The position numbers were made by a program, and so were the translations under genes. The notes beneath the pieces are model-generated. The model saw only the letters and a program-made list of their open reading frames with translations, was not told the DNA's origin and did no database searches. A stretch of 64,000 nt of DNA from Lachnospiraceae bacterium (lineage in GTDB: Bacteria; Bacillota; Clostridia; Lachnospirales; Lachnospiraceae): contig JABZIZ010000005.1 in assembly GCA_015258065.1 (NCBI GenBank), forward strand, positions 62,001-126,000, given 5' to 3'. Below, piece after piece: positions 33,984 through 41,242 of this stretch. The number at the start of each line of letters is the position of its first letter. The first letter of the stretch is position 1.

Positions 33984-34811
33984 TCATCCCCATTGCACTT
34001 CACTTGACTTCATCAGTTCTCTCACTACAACCGATGCGGCCAGAAGCCCGGCTGCAGGAGGCACAAAGGCGCAGGATGCAGGCGTATCTTTTTGTCTCCT
34101 TAGCGGTAAATTCCTCTTCTCCGACTCTTCTTTCTCCGCGCTTCTCTCATTCACCTCTTCCCTCTTCTCGGGAAGAGGCTTCATAGAAGGTTCTGTGGAA
34201 TAAACCACCTTGAGATGCTGAACCCCTCGTTTTCTCAACTCCCGCCTCATGATTCTGGCAAGCGGATCCATGCTGGTTTCAAACAGATCACAGGTCTGCA
34301 ACTTCGAGGGATCCATTTTATTCCCCGCTCCCATACAGGAGATAATGGGTACCTGTGCTTTCTGCGCTTCCAAAATCAGCCCGATTTTGGCACTGACCGT
34401 ATCAATCGCATCCAGGATATAATCATAGTTCTGAAACTCCAGACCGTTTGCCTCTTCGCTACCGGGCAGATAAAAAACGGGATGTTTCATCACTCGGATT
34501 TCAGGATTGATGTCATGAATCCTTTCTTCACACACATCCGTCTTTCTCCTTCCAAGATTCGGGATCAGTGCCATACATTGACGGTTTAAATTGGTTTCAT
34601 TATAAAAATCGTTGTCAATGACATCAATGGTTCCTATATTGCTCCTTGCCAATGCCTCCACTGCACTGCCTCCGACTCCTCCCAGTCCAAAAACCGCCAC
34701 TCTTTTTGAGAAAAGTGCCTCTACCGCTTCCTTCCCGAATAAACGGATGGTTCTTTGATAGGCATTCTCCGGGCATTTTTTTATGAAACCGCTTCCATTT
34801 CCCGTCATCAT
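33984..34811 (-). CDS. tcdA: tRNA threonylcarbamoyladenosine dehydratase TcdA (E1-like)
   Basis: 275 residues from ATG 34811. It closes the ring of t6A37 to make ct6A. Seen: FGLGGVGGSAVEALARSNIG (ATP-binding), the DFYNETNLNRQ loop, DAIDTVSAKI and the conserved ending FVPPAAGLLAASVVVREL. The ATG is chosen because GAGGA lies upstream and it gives the usual N-terminus; earlier ATG codons to 34856 would overlap the DnaJ gene. A 30-residue highly charged segment (EKREEVNERSAEKEESEK) precedes the last block and is not usual. Confidence 0.92.
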   Translation of the reverse strand: MMTGNGSGFIKKCPENAYQRTIRLFGKEAVEALFSKRVAVFGLGGVGGSAVEALARSNIGTIDVIDNDFYNETNLNRQCMALIPNLGRRKTDVCEERIHDINPEIRVMKHPVFYLPGSEEANGLEFQNYDYILDAIDTVSAKIGLILEAQKAQVPIISCMGAGNKMDPSKLQTCDLFETSMDPLARIMRRELRKRGVQHLKVVYSTEPSMKPLPEKREEVNERSAEKEESEKRNLPLRRQKDTPASCAFVPPAAGLLAASVVVRELMKSSEVQWG

Positions 34812-34827
34812 TCTAAAGCTGTCCTCT

Positions 34828-35877
34828 TTATGCGGCATTTGCCGCTTTCTTTGCATTCATCAACTCATCCAGTTTTTTTACACACTCTTTCTCTTCTTCC
34901 GTTAAATTCCTTGGGACAATAATTTCTACCACCGCATACAAATCTCCCCGTGTTCCCTTATTTTTCAAAGAAGGCATCCCTTTTCCTTTCATTCGGATTT
35001 TACTACCGCTTTGCGTCCCTTGCGGAATCTTCACCATCAACGTTTTATGGTCCAGCGTCTGAATCTTCACCTCTCCTCCCAAAACGGCGGTGGTAAAGGG
35101 AACCATCGTCTTCATATACAGGTCAGATCCCTTGCGCTCGACTCCCTTGCGGGGAAGGATATGTACTTGAAGGTATAAGTCTCCCTTCCGTAGACGATCC
35201 GTCTGCCCCTGCCCCTTTAAACGAATGCTCTGTCCTTCCTCAATGCCTGCCGGAATATGGACGATCAGAGAATGTGTCCTGCCATCTCCCAGCTGAAAAG
35301 ACACTTTCTTATCCGCTCCCAAAACGGCATCTTGAAGGTCCACCTGAATTTCCGATGTTACATCCCCACTGCCAGAAAAGGCGTCGCTCCCATCAAACCC
35401 TGTGTGTTCGCGAAAGCCTTCAAAAGAGCCGGATCCGTCGCCGCTCTGAAAATGAACCGTCTTTCCCTTCCTGTCGCCAAATACGTTCCCAAACAGATCT
35501 CCAAAGAGATCATTCGGATCCCCTTCAAAATGGATGTTTTGCCCGAAAGGATTTCCACCTTCAAAATGCATATTCCGGTAATACCTTCCATCCCCTCCAA
35601 AATGGAAAGGATTTCCTTCGCTCTCTGCCCGGTTCTGCTTCGCAGCACCGCTCTCATCAAAGGTGGCAAATCCATACTGATCGTACAACTTGCGCTTCTT
35701 CGGATCTCCTAAAACACCATAGGCTTCCTGCACTTCGCGAAACTTCTGCTCTGCCTGTTGATCTCCGGGGTTGGTATCCGGATGATATTTTTTGACCAGG
35801 GTCCGATATTGCTTTTTTAACTCTTTATCTGTTGCGCTCCTTGATACACCGAGCACCTCATAATAATCCTGTTTCAT
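34828..35877 (-). CDS. DnaJ-family co-chaperone without zinc finger (CbpA-like)
   Basis: 349 residues. J domain (residues 1-67: DYYEVLGVSRSATDKEL, HPD in KKYHPDTNP), a long Gly/Phe-rich linker with FGG, FGQN, FGDLFG repeats, then two DnaJ C-terminal beta domains (VTSEIQVDLQDAVLG, VPFTTAVLGGEVKI). The four-cysteine zinc-finger domain is missing, so it is a CbpA-type partner of DnaK rather than classical DnaJ. ATG 35877 follows GAGGTG; an ATG at 35898 is upstream of that site. Own promoter. Confidence 0.93.
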   Translation of the reverse strand: MKQDYYEVLGVSRSATDKELKKQYRTLVKKYHPDTNPGDQQAEQKFREVQEAYGVLGDPKKRKLYDQYGFATFDESGAAKQNRAESEGNPFHFGGDGRYYRNMHFEGGNPFGQNIHFEGDPNDLFGDLFGNVFGDRKGKTVHFQSGDGSGSFEGFREHTGFDGSDAFSGSGDVTSEIQVDLQDAVLGADKKVSFQLGDGRTHSLIVHIPAGIEEGQSIRLKGQGQTDRLRKGDLYLQVHILPRKGVERKGSDLYMKTMVPFTTAVLGGEVKIQTLDHKTLMVKIPQGTQSGSKIRMKGKGMPSLKNKGTRGDLYAVVEIIVPRNLTEEEKECVKKLDELMNAKKAANAA

Positions 35878-35922
35878 ATACACCTCGCTTCGCATCATAT
35901 CCGCTTTTTATATACTATATAT

Positions 35923-35951
35923 GTTATAGCACATATAGAACAGTTTTGCAA
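35923..35951 (-). promoter_or_regulatory. Promoter of the DnaJ-like/tcdA operon
   Basis: Minus strand TTGCAA (35951-35946), 17-base spacer with a TG extension, TATAAC (35928-35923). No CIRCE element was seen nearby. Confidence 0.6.
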
Positions 35952-35981
35952 TGCATTTTTGCAAGGGTTTGGAGGAAAATC

Positions 35982-36015
35982 TTGAGAAGCGCTCCTGTAT
36001 CGTGCAGGGTCTCAA
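35982..36015 (-). terminator. Possible hairpin terminator after the L,D-transpeptidase gene
   Basis: TTGAGA (35982-35987) pairs with TCTCAA (36010-36015), with CCTG/CAGG inside. A short T-rich tail (GATTTTCC) follows on the minus strand. Weak as an intrinsic terminator. Confidence 0.35.
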
Positions 36016-36016
36016 A

Positions 36017-36058
36017 CCAATCTTTTAAAACCAATCATTTAAAACCAATCATTTAAAA
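36017..36058. repeat. Three tandem 14-bp repeats across the 3' end of the L,D-transpeptidase gene
   Basis: CCAATC(T/A)TTTAAAA at 36017-36030, 36031-36044 and 36045-36058. The last copy contains the stop codon of the gene (36049-36051) and its final codons. Confidence 0.75.
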
Positions 36059-37119
36059 ACCAAAACCGGAGTATGAACCGCAATCATACCATACAGCTGT
36101 CTTGCTGCTTGAGGCGGCAGGTTAATACACCCATGAGAACCCGCATTTGTATAGATGGCTCCTCCAAAACTCTTTCTCCAAGAAGCGTCATGAATCCCGA
36201 TATTACGGTAGATGGGCATCCAGTATTGCACAAAGGCTTTATATCCATCTCCTCTCAGGGTACGGTTGGTTTGTTTCCCATAAACCCGGAAAAAACCTTG
36301 CGGTGTCTCTCGTTTTAATTTCTCGTTTCCGGTTACAATATCTGTAACCAGCTTTTGCTCTCCATTCTCATAGTAATAGAGCTTTTGTTCGCTTAAATTG
36401 ATTTCAATATAGGTGGTTCCTACCGATTGAATTTTAGGAGTTTCTCCGGAATCTGTAAATATTCTCCAGTCTGTCGTTTGATGCCCGATGATTGCATTTT
36501 TTAAAACTTGAAACTCCGTGGCAGCGTCATAGGTATCCTTCCCGGGAACCTTGTTTTCTGTAGGAAAAGAAATCGTTCTTCCATCGGTGGCAACAAATTG
36601 TATGATTTCGTCTGTGCCCTCCCCTAAAAAGGTAGAAAATAGATGGTTCATCGATTGAAAGAGAGCTGCTTCGCTAATCAGAGGAACCCCCTCTTCGTTG
36701 CAGATGACCCCCTGCACCGAGTAGAGATTTTCCGGAAGCGTGCTTTCCCGTCCCTGAATCAGAAACAAACCGCTACCGGTTGCCGAATTGATCCTCTGCT
36801 GTCTCATGGATGAGAGATTCTGATCGGTTACCAGCCAGTAGGGCAAAAAATTCCCATCAATGGCCGCAACCTTGTCTCCCCATTGATAAGTCACTCTAAA
36901 ATCGGAAATCGCATTCAACTGCTCCGTCAAAAAAAGATTCTGACGATCCAACCAGCCCGTGTCTTCTGCCGCATACGCACTCATAGAAGCAAAGAGAAAA
37001 AATAAAAGAAAAACAACCGCTGTTCTTCCTGTCAAAAAGACTGCTCTTACGACAAGAAAAACCCTTTGGACACAGAGCCTATCTAAAGCCCCTCCGTACT
37101 TCTTTTCTCGGTGTTTCAT
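36049..37119 (-). CDS. L,D-transpeptidase (YkuD domain), exported
   Basis: 356 residues. An N-terminal signal (TAVVFLLFFLFASMSAYAA) is followed by about 180 residues of unrecognised region and a YkuD catalytic domain (YIEINLSEQKLYYYENG, IGIHDASW and the active-site Cys in SHGCINLP). It makes 3-3 crosslinks or attaches proteins to peptidoglycan. ATG 37119 follows GGAGG by six bases; the ATG at 37125 directly abuts that site. It overlaps the miaB end by 41 bases in another frame. Confidence 0.92.
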   Translation of the reverse strand: MKHREKKYGGALDRLCVQRVFLVVRAVFLTGRTAVVFLLFFLFASMSAYAAEDTGWLDRQNLFLTEQLNAISDFRVTYQWGDKVAAIDGNFLPYWLVTDQNLSSMRQQRINSATGSGLFLIQGRESTLPENLYSVQGVICNEEGVPLISEAALFQSMNHLFSTFLGEGTDEIIQFVATDGRTISFPTENKVPGKDTYDAATEFQVLKNAIIGHQTTDWRIFTDSGETPKIQSVGTTYIEINLSEQKLYYYENGEQKLVTDIVTGNEKLKRETPQGFFRVYGKQTNRTLRGDGYKAFVQYWMPIYRNIGIHDASWRKSFGGAIYTNAGSHGCINLPPQAARQLYGMIAVHTPVLVFK

Positions 37120-38584
37120 TGGCATCCTCCATGATTTCGCCCAGATAATAAAATCCGCGACACTCCGTCAACCTGACATCCTGAAAAGTACCGATCCGAT
37201 CTTTTCCCCCTTTGACATGAACCAGAGCATTATTCGACATCCTACCTGTTACCATCGAGGCATCGTGATCGTTCACCTCTTCGATCAGAACCTGGTGGAT
37301 CTGTCCCTCTTTCCCCATTGATTGCGTTCTTGCTGTTTCCTGTACGACTTTTAAAAGACGGTCAAAATTGCGTTTTACCGCTTTTTCATCGCATTGATCC
37401 GCAAAGCCGGCTGCCGGCGTTCCCGTTCGTCTGGAATAGATGAACGTAAATGCGTTGTCATATTTTGCCTGTTCTACTACGTCAATGGTTTCCTGTACAT
37501 CCTCCTCCGTTTCTCCGGGAAAACCAACGATCAAGTCTGTCGTCAGTGCAAGATCCGGCACGGCCGTCCTGATCTTTTTTACAAGGGTCAGATAAGACTC
37601 CTTCGTATAATGACGGTTCATTCTGTCCAAAACCTTGTTGGATCCGGATTGCAGCGGCAAATGCAGATGTCTTGCCACCTTTTCATTTTCTGCTATCACG
37701 CGAATCAAATCATCGGAAAGGTCTTTGGGATGAGAAGTCATAAAGCGTACACGCTCAATACCGTCGATCCTGCACACTTCTTCTAACAGTTCCGGAAAAG
37801 ATACGGCAGTCTCCAATCCCTTGCCATAGGAATTGACGTTCTGCCCTAGTAACATGACTTCTTTTACCCCGTCCTGTGCTAATTTTTCGATTTCCCTGAG
37901 GATATCCTGCGGTCTTCTACTTTTCTCCCTTCCTCTCACATAGGGCACAATACAGTAGCTGCAAAAATTATCGCAGCCATAGGTAATATTTACCCCCGAT
38001 TTAAACCGGTACTTTCGTGCGGTGGGAAGATCCTCTATCATCTTATCGGACTCTTTCCAAATATCGATAACCATACGGTCCGATTCCAGCATCGTCACCA
38101 GAAGCTCCGCAAATTTAAAAATATTATACGTCCCAAAAATCAGATCCACGAAGCGGTAGCTTTCCCTGATTTTTTCGATTGCCACCTGTTCTTGCATCAT
38201 ACATCCACAGATGGCAATCTTCATTTCGGGATTCTCTTTTTTCAGCGCTCCGGAATAGCCGAGTCTGCCGTACAGTCGGTTATCTGCATTTTCTCTTACG
38301 GTACAGGTATTATAGATAATGAAATCCGCATCTTCCCGATCGGTCATCCGGTATCCGACCTCCTGTAGAATACCGGACAGCTTCTCCGAATCGCGAACGT
38401 TCATCTGACAGCCGAATGTCATCGTACATGCGGTCAGAGGACGTCCGAGGAGTCTTTCCTTCTGCTGAAGGATTTTCTTCGCCCGTTCGATAAAATAATA
38501 CTGACGCTGCGGCTCCTCCCGGGGTACCTCCCGCTCCAAAACATCCCTTCCGATTCTATCCTCATTCCACATGTTTTCCGTCAT
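37079..38584 (-). CDS. miaB: tRNA-2-methylthio-N6-dimethylallyladenosine synthase
   Basis: 501 residues. Three domains: N-terminal MTTase domain with its own three Cys (FGCQMNVRDSE, YNTCTVRENA, ICGCMMQ), the radical-SAM CxxxCxxC (GCDNFCSYCIVPY), and a C-terminal TRAM domain. It adds the methylthio group to i6A37 made by MiaA. Overlaps the pepT end by 23 bases; AGAGGAAC precedes ATG 38584. The first 35 residues are longer than in the shortest homologues but typical of Clostridia. Confidence 0.96.
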   Translation of the reverse strand: MTENMWNEDRIGRDVLEREVPREEPQRQYYFIERAKKILQQKERLLGRPLTACTMTFGCQMNVRDSEKLSGILQEVGYRMTDREDADFIIYNTCTVRENADNRLYGRLGYSGALKKENPEMKIAICGCMMQEQVAIEKIRESYRFVDLIFGTYNIFKFAELLVTMLESDRMVIDIWKESDKMIEDLPTARKYRFKSGVNITYGCDNFCSYCIVPYVRGREKSRRPQDILREIEKLAQDGVKEVMLLGQNVNSYGKGLETAVSFPELLEEVCRIDGIERVRFMTSHPKDLSDDLIRVIAENEKVARHLHLPLQSGSNKVLDRMNRHYTKESYLTLVKKIRTAVPDLALTTDLIVGFPGETEEDVQETIDVVEQAKYDNAFTFIYSRRTGTPAAGFADQCDEKAVKRNFDRLLKVVQETARTQSMGKEGQIHQVLIEEVNDHDASMVTGRMSNNALVHVKGGKDRIGTFQDVRLTECRGFYYLGEIMEDANETPRKEVRRGFR

Positions 38585-39830
38585 GTTCCTCTCTATCTGC
38601 GTATAAGGTGACCAGATTCACCAGCACCGACACAGCAGCTTCCATTTCCTGTATGGACGCATATTCAAACCTTCCATGATAGTTGTACCCTCCCGTAAAT
38701 AAATTCGGGCAGGGAAGCCCTTTAAAAGAAAGCATCGCTCCGTCCGTACCGCCTCTAATCGGTTCCTCAATGGGCGTAATGTTTTCTTGTTCCATTGCCT
38801 TTCTGGCATTCTCGATCAAATGAAAATGAGGTCGAATCTGCTCGATCATATTGGAATACACATCTTCCATCAGCAGTTCTACGCAGCCCTCTCCATATTT
38901 AAAATTCAGGAAGTCCGTTACTCTACGCATCGTCTCCTTTTTCTTTTGAAGTTTCTGTTTGTCATGATCCCGGAGGATATAGTGAACCACCGCCCGATCC
39001 ACGGTTCCGCGCATCTGTTCCAGATGATAAAAGCCTTCTCTGCCCTCCGTGTACATCGGATTCTCCTGCACCGGAAGCATAGAATGAAATTCGTAGGCAA
39101 GTAAAGTGGCATTCTTCATCCTGTTTTTGGCGCTGCCCGGGTGCACACTTAAGCCATGGAAGATCACCTGCGCTTCCGTTGCATTGAAATTCTCATACTC
39201 CAACTCGCCTATCTTTCCGCCGTCTACCGTATAAGCATATTTTGCTCCGAATGTTTTTAGATCAAAAAATGCCGTTCCTTCTCCAATCTCCTCATCCGGC
39301 GTAAAGGCGATACAGATTTCACCGTGCTTCTTCTCCGGATGTAAGAGCAGGATTTTAACCATCTCCAGGATCTCTGCGACCCCTGCCTTGTCATCTGCTC
39401 CCAACAAGGTAAGACCGTCTGTCACAATCAGATCTTCACCGACATGCCGCAATAAATCCGGGAAAGTTTCCGGCTCTAACAGAATCTCTTTTTCCTCTCC
39501 TCCCGCCTCATGTAAAACAATCTTCTTCCCGTCGTAATGATGAACAATCCTTGGATTCACTCCCGCCCCGGAAGCAGCAGATGAAGTATCCATGTGTGCG
39601 ATAAAACCAAGTGCCGGCGCAAGAACCCCCTCACTTGAGGGAATTTTCGCATACACATAACAGTGTTCTTTGTCATAGGTGACATTAGCAACACCAAGGC
39701 TTTTGAGATCTTCAACCAGAACCTTTGCCAGATTGTGCTGCTTTTCTGAAGAAGGATGCGTATTTGTGTTTTCATCCGACTGCGTATCTATTTTTACATA
39801 CCTTAAAAACCGTTCTACCAAATCATTCAT
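38562..39830 (-). CDS. pepT: Peptidase T (tripeptide aminopeptidase)
   Basis: 422 residues, M20 family. Metal ligands visible: HMDTSSA (His and Asp), GADDKAGVAEI (bridging Asp), the catalytic TPDEEIGEG, DGGKIGELEYENFNA, HPGSAKNRM and a final His region (GGYNYHGRFEY). It removes the N-terminal residue of tripeptides in the cytoplasm. ATG 39830 follows AAAGGGAACAGC and overlaps the upstream gene by eight bases; earlier in-frame codons to 39875 belong to that gene's end. Confidence 0.95.
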   Translation of the reverse strand: MNDLVERFLRYVKIDTQSDENTNTHPSSEKQHNLAKVLVEDLKSLGVANVTYDKEHCYVYAKIPSSEGVLAPALGFIAHMDTSSAASGAGVNPRIVHHYDGKKIVLHEAGGEEKEILLEPETFPDLLRHVGEDLIVTDGLTLLGADDKAGVAEILEMVKILLLHPEKKHGEICIAFTPDEEIGEGTAFFDLKTFGAKYAYTVDGGKIGELEYENFNATEAQVIFHGLSVHPGSAKNRMKNATLLAYEFHSMLPVQENPMYTEGREGFYHLEQMRGTVDRAVVHYILRDHDKQKLQKKKETMRRVTDFLNFKYGEGCVELLMEDVYSNMIEQIRPHFHLIENARKAMEQENITPIEEPIRGGTDGAMLSFKGLPCPNLFTGGYNYHGRFEYASIQEMEAAVSVLVNLVTLYADREEHDGKHVE

Positions 39831-40638
39831 GCTGTTCCCTTTCTTGTACTTTTCCATATACACCGGCTCTTCCACTTTTTCCCAGTTCCTTGATATAACC
39901 CGCCTTTTTCATTACTGTGATAAAAAAAGAGATTTTGGTTCTCCGCACATGGAGATAAGCCGCCAGTTCCTTTGTTGTAAAACCTTCTATCTCCGAAGCT
40001 TCCGCCTGTTCCCCTTCCGCCGTCCTCCGGTGACGCACCCGGTGCATCGTGAGGACTTCATCCGGAATCAGGTTCAGGAAATCCTCTCTGGTAGCTAAAA
40101 CCACCCGCTGGTATAACGCTCGGGGATAAACATCATAGCGGTGAGATCCCTTTCTCCCCTGCCGGGCATATCCGTCCTTTAGTCGAAACTCATCCATATC
40201 AATCAGCATCACTTCCAGGATCAGATTCGGGTGTCCCAAATACGAACAGATCCGGTAAAATTCCGGGAAGGCTTCATAAACGCTCCCCTTGATCGGTGAT
40301 TTATTGCTGGCGCTGATTTCTCCGGTCTGAGGATCCACCCAGTGAACCATCTTGCAATGCGCAAACGGGTAAATCACATGCACCGGATAATCCGGCAGAA
40401 AAGAATCCAACTTGCGTCTTAATTGACCGAAATGTGCACTTTGGATTTCAAAGATTTCTCCCTCTCGAAACACATCCGCAATATAGTTCCCAATCCGTAT
40501 TTCCTTGCAGTCTTCCTCCTGTCCCGCATAAAAGTCCTTGAGGACCGCATGCACAGTTTTTTCCCTTAATACACCAATGGAGGTCCGTTCATATTCTCTT
40601 GTAGCGTAACGAAGAATGCTTTCCTCAAAACGTTCCAT
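39823..40638 (-). CDS. Unknown protein, nuclease-like core plus C-terminal winged helix
   Basis: 271 residues, not recognised with certainty. Residues 24-80 resemble a PD-(D/E)xK core: Glu26 in LREKTVH, Asp55 in IGNYIADVF, and Glu64-x-Gln66 in IFEIQSAHFGQL; the Lys of the motif is replaced by Gln. A central region (VYEAFPEFYRICSYLGHPNLILEV) is conserved-looking. Residues 218-262 (TTKELAAYLHVRRTKISFFI) look like a DNA-binding winged helix. Sits in an overlapping chain (14 bases with the DUF5662 gene, eight with pepT), so it is co-translated. A DNA-acting protein is plausible, not shown. Confidence 0.6.
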   Translation of the reverse strand: MERFEESILRYATREYERTSIGVLREKTVHAVLKDFYAGQEEDCKEIRIGNYIADVFREGEIFEIQSAHFGQLRRKLDSFLPDYPVHVIYPFAHCKMVHWVDPQTGEISASNKSPIKGSVYEAFPEFYRICSYLGHPNLILEVMLIDMDEFRLKDGYARQGRKGSHRYDVYPRALYQRVVLATREDFLNLIPDEVLTMHRVRHRRTAEGEQAEASEIEGFTTKELAAYLHVRRTKISFFITVMKKAGYIKELGKSGRAGVYGKVQEREQHE

Positions 40639-41242
40639 TGATTCTAGCTTCTTTCAAAAAAACGGTTCGAATATAGTCAAACGTAGCATTCTCCCCCTTC
40701 TCGGCGATCATTTGCAAAAAAAATTCCAACTTCTCCTGCGTATAAGGATGAAGTGGAAGTCTGCCCTGTCCCAATCGGTAATATTCAAAGGCATCCGTCT
40801 GCTGATACTGAGATCCCCTGTACGTTCTGGAAGCTGCGACACGATCAGCGACCATTTCCGCAATATACCGATCCGGCATGCGAATCGGCATCAGACAACC
40901 GGGCAACTTGCTTTTCATACTGAAATCCACCCAGTACTCAAAATGATGTTTATTTCTCCCCTTATGATGCAACCAGGCTGCGCTGTACCCATGCACCTCT
41001 CTTTCTTTAATATTGGGGGAACGAGTCCCCTGATAGTATCTTACACCGTTCCAGAATTCAATCGGTGCAAATTTGGAAAGGTCGTGCATCATTCCCTGAT
41101 AGTATAACCCCATCCGAAAGCAGAATTTTCGTACTAGGTGGCGATGATGCTGAATCGTAGAAAAATGCGCGACCAACTTGCGAAGGGTAATCTTACCGGA
41201 ATGTGGATCAGGGATCCTTTCTTCCGTCATTTTTTTGATCAT
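40625..41242 (-). CDS. DUF5662-type, HD-like putative phosphohydrolase
   Basis: 205 residues from ATG 41242. The protein has the residue order of an HD metal-dependent phosphohydrolase: QHHRHLVRKF, MMHDLSKFAPIEFW (the HD pair), WLHHKGRNKHHFEYW and MVADRVAAS (a final Asp). It resembles proteins labelled DUF5662, whose function is unknown. ATG 41242 has GGGAG nine bases upstream; TTG 41257 would lengthen it by five residues. It overlaps the GlgX-like gene by 35 bases, so co-translation is likely. Confidence 0.7.
   Translation of the reverse strand: MIKKMTEERIPDPHSGKITLRKLVAHFSTIQHHRHLVRKFCFRMGLYYQGMMHDLSKFAPIEFWNGVRYYQGTRSPNIKEREVHGYSAAWLHHKGRNKHHFEYWVDFSMKSKLPGCLMPIRMPDRYIAEMVADRVAASRTYRGSQYQQTDAFEYYRLGQGRLPLHPYTQEKLEFFLQMIAEKGENATFDYIRTVFLKEARINGTF

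Noticed and set aside
35257..35795. Long plus-strand frames of about 150-170 residues
   Set aside because: Antisense to the Gly/Phe-rich linker of the DnaJ-like gene; biased composition, no ribosome site.
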